From the NCBI GenBank assembly GCA_022768465.1, contig JALELZ010000020.1, forward strand, positions 19,051 to 83,050: a stretch of DNA of 64,000 nt. The letters are read 5' to 3'. Each line of letters opens with the position of its first letter. Positions within the stretch are counted from its first letter, which is position 1. Position numbers and translations under genes: made by a program. A model generated the notes under the pieces. That model had not been told where the DNA came from. It did no database searches and saw nothing but the letters and a program-made list of their open reading frames with translations. The DNA comes from Lachnospiraceae bacterium. Its GTDB lineage: Bacteria; Bacillota; Clostridia; Lachnospirales; Lachnospiraceae. Of the stretch, positions 8,901 through 17,813 are shown piece after piece.

Positions 8901-11900
8901 AATCTATGTGAGATCGGCACGACAGCTGTATCTGCTCAGTAGGTTCTACGGTGCTTATAATAAGACAGGCGATGTAGAGGGAATGACCTTCTACCAGGAG
9001 CTTGACATTAACTATAAGAATTATAATTGGGCGACCGCAAGTCCGGGATATACAAGCCTTACAGATATCGGAAACAGCAGGGTGCAGAGCTCTATAGCTG
9101 ACGGAAGCAGCGAGGATGAAAGCTTCAGATCAGGATATAACGGAAGAGGCCATATCATTACCGGATTCTCCGTGCACAGTACTGATAACAGCTTGTATTC
9201 AGGACTTTTCGGAATTGTAAAGGGAGGAATGCTTGAAAATATCTTCATAGCGGCTGATTACAGCAGTGATGATAAATTCAGTATTACTAACTTAAAAACC
9301 GCACAGAATAACGGTGAAAAAGCATATCTCGGTATGCTTGCAGGATATATCGACAGTGCAAGCACAGTGACAAACTGCGCTGCGGCAAGCTATAGCATAA
9401 GCGGTTACGCATACGGAAATTCTGATGTTTATGTCGGAGGACTTGTAGGCTATAACGAAGGAACAATAAGCAAATGCTCAGCCGATGTTCCTCTTATTGA
9501 GGTGTTCTCAAACGGAACCTCTGATGCCTACACAGGAAGCTTTACTGCTTATAATTCAAGAAGCGGAGAGATCATAGACTGTTATGGCCTCGCATATATA
9601 GACGCAGGAACCTCAAATACCTCCGGAGAATTTAAGCTCGGAGGCTTTGCCGGCATCAACAACGGTAAAATAGAAGGCTCTTACTGTGCTGTTGCATACA
9701 CCAGCAGCAACTTAAGCAGCAGCAATATAAGTGCATTCAGCCAGGGCATTACCGGAACCATGGAAAGATGCATGTATCTTAACGGAGGAAACTACTACTA
9801 TGTAGACAGTGTTCGTCCATATAATTATGATACTGATTCAAACCTTCCGGCGCAGTCTGCTACAAGCACTCAGCTTATAGGACTTATTGATGACAGCGAC
9901 ACAACCTACACCTTGGAAAATGATTTAAGCACTGCTTTTGGAAATGCTGAAGATTCATTTTATCATGCCTGCACTAATAATGATAATTCCGTAAAATATC
10001 CGTATCCTGCTGTTGTTACAAAGAACGACGGAACAAGAGTTCATTACGGAGAATGGGCTTATGATTCAAGCTTCGGAAGCATGGGCTTTATCTATTGGGA
10101 ACAGGAAGAAAAGGGCTCAAACGATGGATATCATTTCTATATGATAGATGACGAGGGTAATGAGTATTCTACACTTTGTGACTCTCATGATGACGGGGGT
10201 GTCATAACCGCTTATGGATATGGCTTTTACTATAAGCCTGAAAATGCATCGGATTCAGGTCCTTCAGCAGATTGGGATAATGTAAACCTCGGTAATAAGG
10301 AACGTTTTGTCAATGCTAAGAATGCAACAAAGGATTCAAGTTGTGTAGGGGCAGCTAAAAATGCATTTGAAAAGCAGTTTGGCGGAAGCTATAAATTTGA
10401 ACTCTACAGAACTACTGAAAGCGGTGTAAAGCCTGAAACACTAAATACATGGAGCAGGGAAGCAGATGACGGCGGAATGTACCTTATCGGAGAATCAGCC
10501 TATGCCTCGTGTACTCTTACTAAAGGAACAAAGAATATTAAATATGTTTTCACGCCATTCTTCGGAAAGAGCATGGTTTTACTTGGTGTGGGTGAAATTA
10601 ATACCTTTGATGATGCAAAGGCTAAGCTCGGACACGGAACAGGCTATGGTGCAGATGGCAAACCATCAAAGGAAAATGGATTCCCATTTGAGATAAGATC
10701 TACCTCACAGCTGCAGAACATAAACTGGAGATGGGATAAGTTTAATGCAACGACCGAGGTGACTTCAGCGGATATTGGTACGGAAACAAATGTATCGAAT
10801 ATAGGCGGATATAAAAAAGTTTGGAATTGGTGGAAAGGGGAATGGCAATGGCAATGGGTTGATAACTGTTACAAATCAAGAAAAACTGAAGACAACTATA
10901 CATATCTATCTTGGTTTGCAGCTTTTCATCCAGGTTATAATGAAAAAGTTAGATATAATAGTAATTATGTTCATAATTTCTACTGGGGACAAACACATGA
11001 TACAAATGGATCAGGTAATATTTTCACTCCTATAGGAAGTCTTTATGATAATAAAGACACAGTTGAGGATTGGATATATGATACCTTTTCACAACCGTAT
11101 ACAGCATATTTTAACGGTTATTTTGATGGCAGATCATACAAGATTCAGAATATAAGCATTAACAGTAAGTCCCAGACTGTAGGACTTTTTGGAACTGCGG
11201 TATGCGCAAATCTTCAGAATATTATTCTGTATTCGGATAATAATAGTAAGATTAGTGCGAATGCCGATGGAACAAATTGGTACAGCCTTGGAAGCCTTGT
11301 GGGCTTTGCTGCTCAGGGAGTGGTTAAAAACTGTGCTTCTGCAGGCTATACTATAGAAAACAATAGAACCAAAGCAGGTCCCGGAAATGCCAATATAGGT
11401 GGTCTTGCCGGTTTCTGCGGTACTGATATCGTTAACTGCAGTTCGGTTAATGATATTGTAATAAAAAGCAGATATCAGAAAAAAGAGGCTCAGGCTATAT
11501 GTGTTGGCGGCATGGTTGGCATATGTCCTGGAAAAGTGACCGGAAGCTACTGCGGAGGAAGTATCAGCAGTGATGATACTTCAAATGTAGATATATATAT
11601 AGGCGGAATTGTAGGAGGCGAATGGTTCAAGGCACAGGGACTTGATAAGCTTACAAATTTTGGAACATTAGAGAATGGCATTGGACATCTTTCATCATAT
11701 ATTAAACCTCAGCCGGAAATATATAATAGCTACGCATATATGAGTCTGCCTAAGGTTGCTGACGATATTAAAGTAGTAAGACCGATAGCTACAGTTGGAG
11801 ATTTAAAGGATAGCAGTGCTGCTGATGTAGAAACTATATTAATTAAGAATTGCTATTATTATCGCGAATATGCAAATGATAAAACGACAGTAATTAAACC

Positions 11901-13878
11901 GACTAAGTTTGAAAACAAGGGTAAATATGACATTCAATACTATAATGCTGACGGCAGTCTTATTCCCGATGGAAATCTGTTGAATGTGATGGCGCTTAGC
12001 TATGATAATATGAAAAATGGACATCTTTTAGGAAGACTTAATGCCGGCGGAGCAGGCTTTGCGAATGTAACCACTACAGAAAATGGCGGAGCAAGGATTG
12101 ACGGAAAGTACAGCTTCCCGGGATCAGATGCATTCCTTAAAGGTGAGAACTACCCATTCCCGGCTATTGTAACTCAGGAAAATCCATTCTATGATGCTGA
12201 TTTCCCTATGTCCGGTGAGGCAAAGAACGTCTATGTTCATTACGGTGCATGGCCTCTTAGCGGAGGATTGTTCACAAATATTAAATCAGCGGAGATAGAT
12301 CTGCTTACATCTAATACAGGAACGCAGGACATTGAGATTAGATACTATCAGGATGGCGCTCTTATTGATATGACAGCTACTCCAAGTGTATCGACCTTAA
12401 GCGGTAATTTTGATATTGTAAGCTGCAGCCTTGAACAAAAGACAGATGTAAAGGAACCGGGAAAGAGATATTATACGCTTAAGGTACAGGGACTTTCAGA
12501 AGGCTATGAAACATTAACCATAAGCTATAATTCAGGAGGAATCGAGTATACAAAAGAGCTTGAGATATCAGTAACAGCCGAAATGTCTGTGGAGATAAAT
12601 GCTCGAGATCCCAAGAATGCTACTCTTTACGGAGGAGAATCGGTTGAATATGTAATAACAGCCAAAAATAAGAACGGTGATGAAATCCCGACAACCTTAG
12701 CTAATTGGACTGTTTTTTATCAGGATATTAATTCCAAGGATAAGGTAGACTGTGAGCTTTCAGAGTACACTGACAGTACCGGAAAGAAGCTTAGCATTTT
12801 AAAGGTTACCGGACGAAATGAAGGTAAGACGAGTGTGACTGTTTCAAGTAAGGATATATATCCTCGCTGGGATAGCTTAAAGACCACCAAGCCGGTCAAT
12901 GCACGATACAAAATGCTTGAGCTTGAGGTTATGGCACGTTCGGAAGGAGCATCACAGTCTGTCAGTGTAATGCTTTATGCTGATGATGAGCGTCTTGATG
13001 CAGGAGGAAATCATAATGTAAATGTTTCTTATGCTAAGGCGGTAGACGATAACAGTACAGCAAAGGATAATCTTGATTATTGGACAAGCATGGTTAAAAA
13101 TGATGCTTCGATAAACAGAGGAAGAAGCTTTGCCGGCTGGGTATTAGATAACGGAGATTTACTTACCTCTGATGCAATGCTTAAATCTTCAGTTAAGGCT
13201 TCAGCAGCATGGAAATGTGCAGAAATTACGTTTTATGACAAAATAGGAGCTAACGGAAGCTATGCAAAAGCAGGTACACTTTGTTATCAGGACGGAGCAT
13301 TCTATACAGATAATACATTAACCGTTTCGGCAGAAAGGGCTCCGGCTCACAAGGATCCTGTCGGAATCGATACCTTCAGCGGATATTGGACTGAGCCTGA
13401 CGGCGGTGAGCCTATAACCGATTCCGAGGGACACTTTATTACGGACAGCGGCGATACTGTTCCGGCAAAGGTTTATGCCAGGTACGATGTTTCTGCGGAT
13501 GAAATATTTGCATTAATGTCAGCTGCAAGCATGGCAAGAGCAGAAGCTGTCGCAATGGCGACAAACGTCGGAATAGATACAGCTGATGCAGATAGCTTAG
13601 CTGCAGCAGAAAATGCCGAAGATAGTACAAATGATACAGAGCCTGATTCAACTGAGAGTTCTTTATTAAACTCTGAGAATGGGGAAGAATTAAAACCGGC
13701 AGGCACGGTTGGTACTATGAATGAAGGCATAGATAATGCTGACAATGACATTATGTCAGAGACTATAGACGAAGCTGCAGAAGTAATGTCTGATGAAGGC
13801 AGCACCTCAGTGCGTTCTATAATCGATCCGGAAGTGATTACAGACGAGGATATTACATACGGTACAGAGAATGATTAA
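5923..13878 (+). CDS. Giant prepilin-like surface protein with GLUG modules
   Basis: A 2651-residue protein starting with a complete prepilin signal: basic leader, cleavage site RKG|YSFAE (Glu at mature position 5) and a hydrophobic helix to about residue 35. Ordinary pilins have 130-250 residues. The body holds three large modules. Each begins near a QL motif (GRHLQNLD about 405; RSARQLYLLS about 998; RSTSQLQNIN about 1593), runs through GLUG-type repeats (GGLVGYNEGTISKCS kind; about 495-705, 1092-1260 and 1750-1905) and ends in VHYGxW (about 812, 1372 and 2104). Beta-sandwich segments (about 2130-2340) and an InlB/flg_new-like segment (GYWTEPDGGEPITD, about 2485) follow, then an acidic Ala/Asp/Ser tail. 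No sortase motif is visible. It is probably assembled into, or displayed on, the pilus as an adhesin. It overlaps the next gene by 8 bases. Confidence 0.88.
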   Translation: MINKLRSRKGYSFAELLIVIAIIAIIGAISAGGIFSQIKSIRQMKLDTTARTIYTAAQNRLTELYSSGDTARFSDVIKRNTIPGDWDDGTTNGSTWKNGKTLTIVRSDKNWTKAATGTDIFESDSNSNTELKRLILPENAVSEEIYNNNWVIEFNPENGYVYSVFYSEDNDHTPDKFYDEPDGSSISTADTDAIRQSKANRINNTDARVGYYFGNFSITEGTSTEDIKNYISWDSGSALSGANSEQLKLNFVTELPQKLINKKVNYYITITGKTSESSCSYELIGLMGGNTKRTKSLIIDRLVTEDTIGTENDLSFYTNFCSGKDPSAKQSSADKGQTISYVAGSRTGNFIPGEDLEISFKVTGTNESDNINSPMPDIKTVNSLFADGTDTSNKDKATANIYCGRHLQNLDATTSHIGENISNTKSGVKKFSFVSAVQTGKIDFTDEGKFSWKKIYGNRKFSPIESTDKALNSYDGANYIINGIDIGSYPKSTDPVNAGLFGIFYGSELKNITLTGLKANGSNNRNAGGLASKLGSDSDAWVENEKPVTISNCKVYLNTSDYDGKDESYAFIKAENSSGGLVGVANVNTEVINSFASTVIRAGIEEVVATSTDGKGAGGLIGWAKRRFIINGSYADCYISGRRIGGLIGYTAGGDTAESKIIGSYSAGFAILENKTEMAAGFVGSGEAATTISDIIGSYTVFDTGSSYSVSAHQYSTVATSHPNFINVYYCNNSILKKDKGGEAVASAKLKSTDADGVLDELNNALNDLGAEAKSRFEFDIKTENSRPYNLKSGLALKVYEYPHIKSNSKITVHYGDWADKDFKSGALVYFENYSDGKWGFYGNSSDTLYKDTVVNESNNISVISDGYALVFDAAAYSDTAPLSITFNGNTYDRSALTKVTVEASQLAFTTTDGWNDKTVLMLLPDAITNAGLKADGSGDIDTGYLIDHFYKRISVVNGSTTDHYFFNPHFAKSVNKADGDSAAQLIPMADERIYVRSARQLYLLSRFYGAYNKTGDVEGMTFYQELDINYKNYNWATASPGYTSLTDIGNSRVQSSIADGSSEDESFRSGYNGRGHIITGFSVHSTDNSLYSGLFGIVKGGMLENIFIAADYSSDDKFSITNLKTAQNNGEKAYLGMLAGYIDSASTVTNCAAASYSISGYAYGNSDVYVGGLVGYNEGTISKCSADVPLIEVFSNGTSDAYTGSFTAYNSRSGEIIDCYGLAYIDAGTSNTSGEFKLGGFAGINNGKIEGSYCAVAYTSSNLSSSNISAFSQGITGTMERCMYLNGGNYYYVDSVRPYNYDTDSNLPAQSATSTQLIGLIDDSDTTYTLENDLSTAFGNAEDSFYHACTNNDNSVKYPYPAVVTKNDGTRVHYGEWAYDSSFGSMGFIYWEQEEKGSNDGYHFYMIDDEGNEYSTLCDSHDDGGVITAYGYGFYYKPENASDSGPSADWDNVNLGNKERFVNAKNATKDSSCVGAAKNAFEKQFGGSYKFELYRTTESGVKPETLNTWSREADDGGMYLIGESAYASCTLTKGTKNIKYVFTPFFGKSMVLLGVGEINTFDDAKAKLGHGTGYGADGKPSKENGFPFEIRSTSQLQNINWRWDKFNATTEVTSADIGTETNVSNIGGYKKVWNWWKGEWQWQWVDNCYKSRKTEDNYTYLSWFAAFHPGYNEKVRYNSNYVHNFYWGQTHDTNGSGNIFTPIGSLYDNKDTVEDWIYDTFSQPYTAYFNGYFDGRSYKIQNISINSKSQTVGLFGTAVCANLQNIILYSDNNSKISANADGTNWYSLGSLVGFAAQGVVKNCASAGYTIENNRTKAGPGNANIGGLAGFCGTDIVNCSSVNDIVIKSRYQKKEAQAICVGGMVGICPGKVTGSYCGGSISSDDTSNVDIYIGGIVGGEWFKAQGLDKLTNFGTLENGIGHLSSYIKPQPEIYNSYAYMSLPKVADDIKVVRPIATVGDLKDSSAADVETILIKNCYYYREYANDKTTVIKPTKFENKGKYDIQYYNADGSLIPDGNLLNVMALSYDNMKNGHLLGRLNAGGAGFANVTTTENGGARIDGKYSFPGSDAFLKGENYPFPAIVTQENPFYDADFPMSGEAKNVYVHYGAWPLSGGLFTNIKSAEIDLLTSNTGTQDIEIRYYQDGALIDMTATPSVSTLSGNFDIVSCSLEQKTDVKEPGKRYYTLKVQGLSEGYETLTISYNSGGIEYTKELEISVTAEMSVEINARDPKNATLYGGESVEYVITAKNKNGDEIPTTLANWTVFYQDINSKDKVDCELSEYTDSTGKKLSILKVTGRNEGKTSVTVSSKDIYPRWDSLKTTKPVNARYKMLELEVMARSEGASQSVSVMLYADDERLDAGGNHNVNVSYAKAVDDNSTAKDNLDYWTSMVKNDASINRGRSFAGWVLDNGDLLTSDAMLKSSVKASAAWKCAEITFYDKIGANGSYAKAGTLCYQDGAFYTDNTLTVSAERAPAHKDPVGIDTFSGYWTEPDGGEPITDSEGHFITDSGDTVPAKVYARYDVSADEIFALMSAASMARAEAVAMATNVGIDTADADSLAAAENAEDSTNDTEPDSTESSLLNSENGEELKPAGTVGTMNEGIDNADNDIMSETIDEAAEVMSDEGSTSVRSIIDPEVITDEDITYGTEND

Positions 13879-14650
13879 ATGTATCAAAAACAAAATATCG
13901 GAGCAAAGAGGGGCATCACTTGCGATGGCTCTCTTTGCACTGATCGTTGTTACCGTGGTTTCTGTAATAATGCTTAATTCTGCACTGTCAAACATCGGAA
14001 GGGTAAAGCGTAACCAGCAGGCGGAGCAGAATTATCTGACTGTGAGCTCAGCGGCAAAGCTAATGGAGGAATGTCTGGTCGGTATCAACATTAATTATGA
14101 GAAAACAGAGGATGAAGATAAGGCGGATCCAACCGAGACGTTGGTCTTTAATGACAAATATACCAAGGCAGGCAGAGAAAATCCTTTAAAGGCTGAGCTT
14201 ATAGCCTGGTTTAATGACAATATGAATAATGCAGCTCCGCTCGGAGGCTCCAACGGCACAGGCGGTTCAAACGGCACAAACTACATTATTAAAGCAGATG
14301 ATGCTGCATCAGATGGTATCCTTGAGGATGTTCTTGTTACAGTAAGACTTTCAGGTGTGGAAAATGCAAACGGATCAGGCTTTTTAGGTATTCGTGAGAA
14401 AGAAGGCGAAATAGGAACAACTCAGATAAATATGACTGTAGATCTGTCACTTAATAAAAGTGCCGGAAGTGAAAATTATAAGATGAATATCACGCTTCCT
14501 TTTACATGTAATTGTTCTGTTACAGAAACGACAGAAGAAAGAACAAGGGAGGTTGACGGGGCAACTAAAGCCTATACCGCAACCATAACTACAACGAAAT
14601 GCAGCTTTATAAGCGGAAAAAACGCAAAGATATTAAGAGGAGCTTCATAA
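13871..14650 (+). CDS. PilX/GspK-like pseudopilin
   Basis: 259 residues with a prepilin-type N-terminus EQRG|ASLAMALFALIVVTVV. The mature protein lacks the usual Glu at position 5 (Met is there), as in PilX-type and GspK-type minor pilins that sit at the tip and initiate assembly. The rest is a soluble domain with a Gly/Ser/Asn-rich loop (about residues 117-136) and two cysteines (CNCS) near residue 213 that could form a disulphide. It overlaps the giant prepilin by 8 bases, so the two are translationally coupled. It is likely a tip or initiation pilin; the exact subfamily is not certain. Confidence 0.75.
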   Translation: MIKCIKNKISEQRGASLAMALFALIVVTVVSVIMLNSALSNIGRVKRNQQAEQNYLTVSSAAKLMEECLVGININYEKTEDEDKADPTETLVFNDKYTKAGRENPLKAELIAWFNDNMNNAAPLGGSNGTGGSNGTNYIIKADDAASDGILEDVLVTVRLSGVENANGSGFLGIREKEGEIGTTQINMTVDLSLNKSAGSENYKMNITLPFTCNCSVTETTEERTREVDGATKAYTATITTTKCSFISGKNAKILRGAS

Positions 14651-14660
14651 CAGACGAATA

Positions 14661-15080
14661 ATGGATTATTTTAACAGTAAGAAAAAAGGAATAATCATTG
14701 CGAACAAGAATAATAAAGCTTGCTTTATAGAAAGGAAGCTTTGTTCAAATTGCGGTGAATCTCTTACAGAGACATTGGTGGCTGTACTTGTAATGTCACT
14801 TGTGTTTATTGTGCTTTCAGGCTCTATCATTACGTCAGCAAAGATCAATAAAAAAGCTGAAGACATGGTGACAGCGATAGATATGGGCGGATCTGTCACA
14901 GAACAAAGGGATACCTCTGTCACGATACAAAGGGCTGATAATACTCCTAATTCTGACGGCGTTTATGAGGTCGATAGCTCAGCGTCTAAGTTCAGTGCGG
15001 ATGCAAGCTTAAGGATTGAAAAGCATAAAAGAGGAACCTCGGACGTTACGGATAACTTCTGCTATTACGAATTAAAGTAA
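14661..15080 (+). CDS. Small prepilin with long leader
   Basis: 139 residues. A 32-residue leader containing three cysteines ends SNCG|ESLTETLVAVLVMSLVF. Glu is present at mature position 5, but an unusual Glu also occupies position 1, where Phe or Met is normal. A hydrophobic helix follows, then only about 75 residues of Thr/Asp/Ser-rich globular sequence, so this is a minor pilin of the PilV/GspI size class. It lies 10 bases after the preceding pseudopilin gene, in the same direction. The leader length suggests either a later real start (no in-frame ATG before the cleavage site) or a genuinely long signal. Confidence 0.75.
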   Translation: MDYFNSKKKGIIIANKNNKACFIERKLCSNCGESLTETLVAVLVMSLVFIVLSGSIITSAKINKKAEDMVTAIDMGGSVTEQRDTSVTIQRADNTPNSDGVYEVDSSASKFSADASLRIEKHKRGTSDVTDNFCYYELK

Positions 15081-15130
15081 GCTTGACATTGTAGTAATTC
15101 GAGCTGAACACAGATGGACTCAACTAAAAG

Positions 15131-15697
15131 ATGAGAAAAAGAATAATTGAAAAACTGAAAAGTAATAAGGGCATAAGCCTTACGGAGCTACTGGTAACAC
15201 TTATATTTTGTCTGATGACCTTTGCTCTTGTTTGCTCTGCCATGCAGGCTTCTTCAAGAGAGCTTAAGCGTGAGACTACAGTCTCGGAGTCCAAAATCCT
15301 TTGCAGTACGCTGACTATAGCAATTCAGGACAAGCTCAGATATTCCTACAATATTGAGGGGAGCAGTCTCGATAATCTGACATTTACATATGATAAAAAT
15401 AAGGATGAGAGGTTTAATAAGGCTCAGTTTGTAAACAAAAACGGTAAAATCGTAATCAGTGTTGCAAACGGCAGTAATGAACAGATGATAGCTTTGGCAC
15501 CTGATTCAGCTTATACTCAAGGGATAAAGGCAGAGCTTACGGAGCTTACATTTTCAGCGGCAGGAGCTGCAGGAAGCGGCTCTTCAAAAAATGCAGTTTT
15601 TAAGGGTAAGGTCAGGGTCATGGATGCTGCAGGCAATGAGCTTTCAAGCCAAAGCTTTGCGGTGGAAGCCTTGAACTCTGATATAAAAGCTTTTTGA
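15131..15697 (+). CDS. Minor prepilin (PilW/GspJ-like)
   Basis: 188 residues beginning with a canonical prepilin signal KSNKG|ISLTELLVTLIFCLMTF, Glu at mature position 5. The mature domain has the SKILCSTLTIAIQDKLRYS pattern common after the helix in PilW/GspJ-type minor pilins, followed by beta-rich sequence and a Gly/Ala/Ser loop (about 145-160). It should be processed by the prepilin peptidase at the head of the locus and form part of a tip complex with the two preceding small pilins. Fifty bases separate it from the previous gene. Confidence 0.8.
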   Translation: MRKRIIEKLKSNKGISLTELLVTLIFCLMTFALVCSAMQASSRELKRETTVSESKILCSTLTIAIQDKLRYSYNIEGSSLDNLTFTYDKNKDERFNKAQFVNKNGKIVISVANGSNEQMIALAPDSAYTQGIKAELTELTFSAAGAAGSGSSKNAVFKGKVRVMDAAGNELSSQSFAVEALNSDIKAF

Positions 15698-15721
15698 TGG
15701 TAGAGTCAGCTGGTAAAAGGT

Positions 15722-17614
15722 ATGGATAAAAATAATATAAGAAAAATCAGAGAACTTTGTAGAATGGCTGCAAATCATTGCAGTAAACGTAAAAGGGTCA
15801 TGGCCTTTATGACCTTTTTTGTGATTTCATTAAGTACGGCAGTAATACCTTTTACGTCAGAGATATTCGCAATTCCCGCATACGCAGTAAACTCTGTCGA
15901 TTACGGGATAGGTTCATGCGGATGGGAATATGATGATTCTACAGGCAGAGCTATTGCTGTATGGGATGAGACATCAGAAAAGACATCCTTTGTCATTGAC
16001 GTGTACAGAGGTTCGATAAAAGAGAGCAATAAGGTTAAAAAGAATTCTATAACAACATCAAAATTCCAGACAGATCTCAGCTTTACAATAGCTCAAAACG
16101 GTACCGGTAATTATTATTTTACGGTTTATCCTAAAAAGGGCGGTTCTTCGCTTAAGGTGATATCTGACGAACCGTTAGAGGTCGACAGCGATATGCTTTC
16201 AGCTATCAGAAAGTCGGTAAATTATAAGAAGCCGTCAGGAGGCTCAACAGGAGTAACACCCGGAAAAGCAATGAATCTTGAGGAAAGGCTTGGCTGGATA
16301 GTCAATCCTAACGGAACCTGGCGCTATAAGCTTTCAAAGACTTCATATGCAAGGAATCAGTGGCTTAATATTAATAAGAAGTGGTATTATTTCGGAGCTG
16401 ACGGCATTATGCTTACGGGCTGGCATCAGATAAACGGAAAATACTATTATTTTAATGCCGACGGTGACCTTTGGCAGGGCGGAGCGGGCAGCAGCAAGGC
16501 TTCAGGTGATAAGCAGGGAAATACTAATATTTCAGATACAAATACTTCTGCGCTCAGTAAATCCGATGTAGGAAGCGTAACGTACTCATCCTCTACAAAG
16601 CAGCTGACAAGCGTGTCAGTAACATTTAAAGAAGACACTAATGCTGCGCCGGGCACAGTTCGTTCAATTGACATAAATGTTCCGTCAAACACGGAGCTTA
16701 AGAGCGTACATTATTCTAAGCAGCCGGAGACCTGGTCACCGGGCACAAAGGTTGATGTGACGATAACTCTTGCTGCAATAAACGGCTATCAGTTCGGAAG
16801 CGGATGCAGGATCAGAGGCTCAAATGCAAGCTATAAATCACAGTCCGGTGATGCATTTACGAGAACTGCAAAATTCGAATATGTGGCAAAGACAAAGCTT
16901 GCAAAGCCTCAGAAGGTATATCTTGACAATAGCTATGTGCTGCATTGGAGCAAGGTGAGCAATGCTTCACGTTATAATGTCAAAATATATTATGATGAAG
17001 AGTATGAATATGAAGAAAACAGTGATCTGACTCTGTTTACAGAGGATGATGAGACAGAGAACCTCACAAGAGCAAGAAGCAGAAGTGTTAATGTTGATCA
17101 GAACCAGCTTGATGCTGCTGATTATGTTGAGGTTAATGAGATTTCTAATGTCAGGTTTGAAATAACTGCTGTTGCTTCATCAAATAAGAGCTCTTATTAT
17201 CTCAGCAGTGAGGCGGTAACATTTACAGATAAGCAGGGAATGGTATCAAGCTCTACAGACAGCGGCTCTATCACGAGCAACAATAAGGGCGAGATGCTTT
17301 ATCTTGATACGGACGGCTCAGGCATAACCGGATGGCAGGACATTGACGGTGCATGGTACTACTTTGAATCAAAGGGTGTCGCTGCAGGTCCAGGCTGGAA
17401 GAAGATAAAGTCAGAATGGTATTATTTCGGTGACGATCATAAGATGCGTACAGGCTGGGTGCAGCTTAACGGATACTGGTATTATCTTAATGAAAGCACC
17501 TCGTCCGGAATTTACGGAGCAATGCTTACAGGAAACCGCAATATCAACGGAACAGATTATTATTTAAATGAAAATGAGTCGAACGGCATACCGGCAGGAG
17601 CGTGGGTGGAGTGA
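15722..17614 (+). CDS. Secreted protein with choline-binding-type wall repeats
   Basis: 630 residues. A basic N-terminus leads to a hydrophobic signal segment (about residues 25-55, ending near IPAYA). Wall-binding repeats of the GW..INGKYYYF type occur at about 217-258 (TGWHQINGKYYYFNADG) and 530-625 (TGWQDIDGAWYYFESKG, TGWVQLNGYWYYLNE). Between them lie beta-rich segments (about 275-385) and a fibronectin-like segment (390-505). The repeats bind teichoic-acid or other wall polymers non-covalently. It is the last gene of the pilus cluster, 24 bases after a minor pilin and before a strong terminator, so it may anchor or guide the pilus at the wall. That role is inferred from position only. 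Confidence 0.82.
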   Translation: MDKNNIRKIRELCRMAANHCSKRKRVMAFMTFFVISLSTAVIPFTSEIFAIPAYAVNSVDYGIGSCGWEYDDSTGRAIAVWDETSEKTSFVIDVYRGSIKESNKVKKNSITTSKFQTDLSFTIAQNGTGNYYFTVYPKKGGSSLKVISDEPLEVDSDMLSAIRKSVNYKKPSGGSTGVTPGKAMNLEERLGWIVNPNGTWRYKLSKTSYARNQWLNINKKWYYFGADGIMLTGWHQINGKYYYFNADGDLWQGGAGSSKASGDKQGNTNISDTNTSALSKSDVGSVTYSSSTKQLTSVSVTFKEDTNAAPGTVRSIDINVPSNTELKSVHYSKQPETWSPGTKVDVTITLAAINGYQFGSGCRIRGSNASYKSQSGDAFTRTAKFEYVAKTKLAKPQKVYLDNSYVLHWSKVSNASRYNVKIYYDEEYEYEENSDLTLFTEDDETENLTRARSRSVNVDQNQLDAADYVEVNEISNVRFEITAVASSNKSSYYLSSEAVTFTDKQGMVSSSTDSGSITSNNKGEMLYLDTDGSGITGWQDIDGAWYYFESKGVAAGPGWKKIKSEWYYFGDDHKMRTGWVQLNGYWYYLNESTSSGIYGAMLTGNRNINGTDYYLNENESNGIPAGAWVE

Positions 17615-17663
17615 GTTAGTTAGACTTGATTATAAGAAAAGTTCAATTATTATGACATAACTA

Positions 17664-17703
17664 AAAACCACTAATCGCCCAGTCAAAGAAGATTAGTGGT
17701 TTT
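17664..17703. terminator. Terminator closing the pilus locus
   Basis: A 13-bp perfect stem, AAAACCACTAATC (17664-17676) with GATTAGTGGTTTT (17691-17703), and a 14-base loop. A and T tracts on the two sides make it usable from either strand. It lies 50 bases after the wall-binding protein. Confidence 0.9.
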
Positions 17704-17813
17704 AGTTAACCAATCAATTTGAACTAACCGTCTATCGGTAGCATTTTTATACTTAGAATTATAAATTCAGCTTGAAAATAAGTCAAATGGAACAATATAT
17801 GAAAATATATGTG

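Noticed and set aside
13473..13805. Minus-strand open frame of 110 residues opposite the giant prepilin tail.
   Set aside because: Low-complexity mirror of the acidic Ala/Ser/Asp repeats on the plus strand, without a ribosome site.
5923..13878. Sortase-anchored adhesin as the identity of the giant protein.
   Set aside because: No LPxTG-type motif or C-terminal membrane anchor is present; the N-terminus is a prepilin signal instead.
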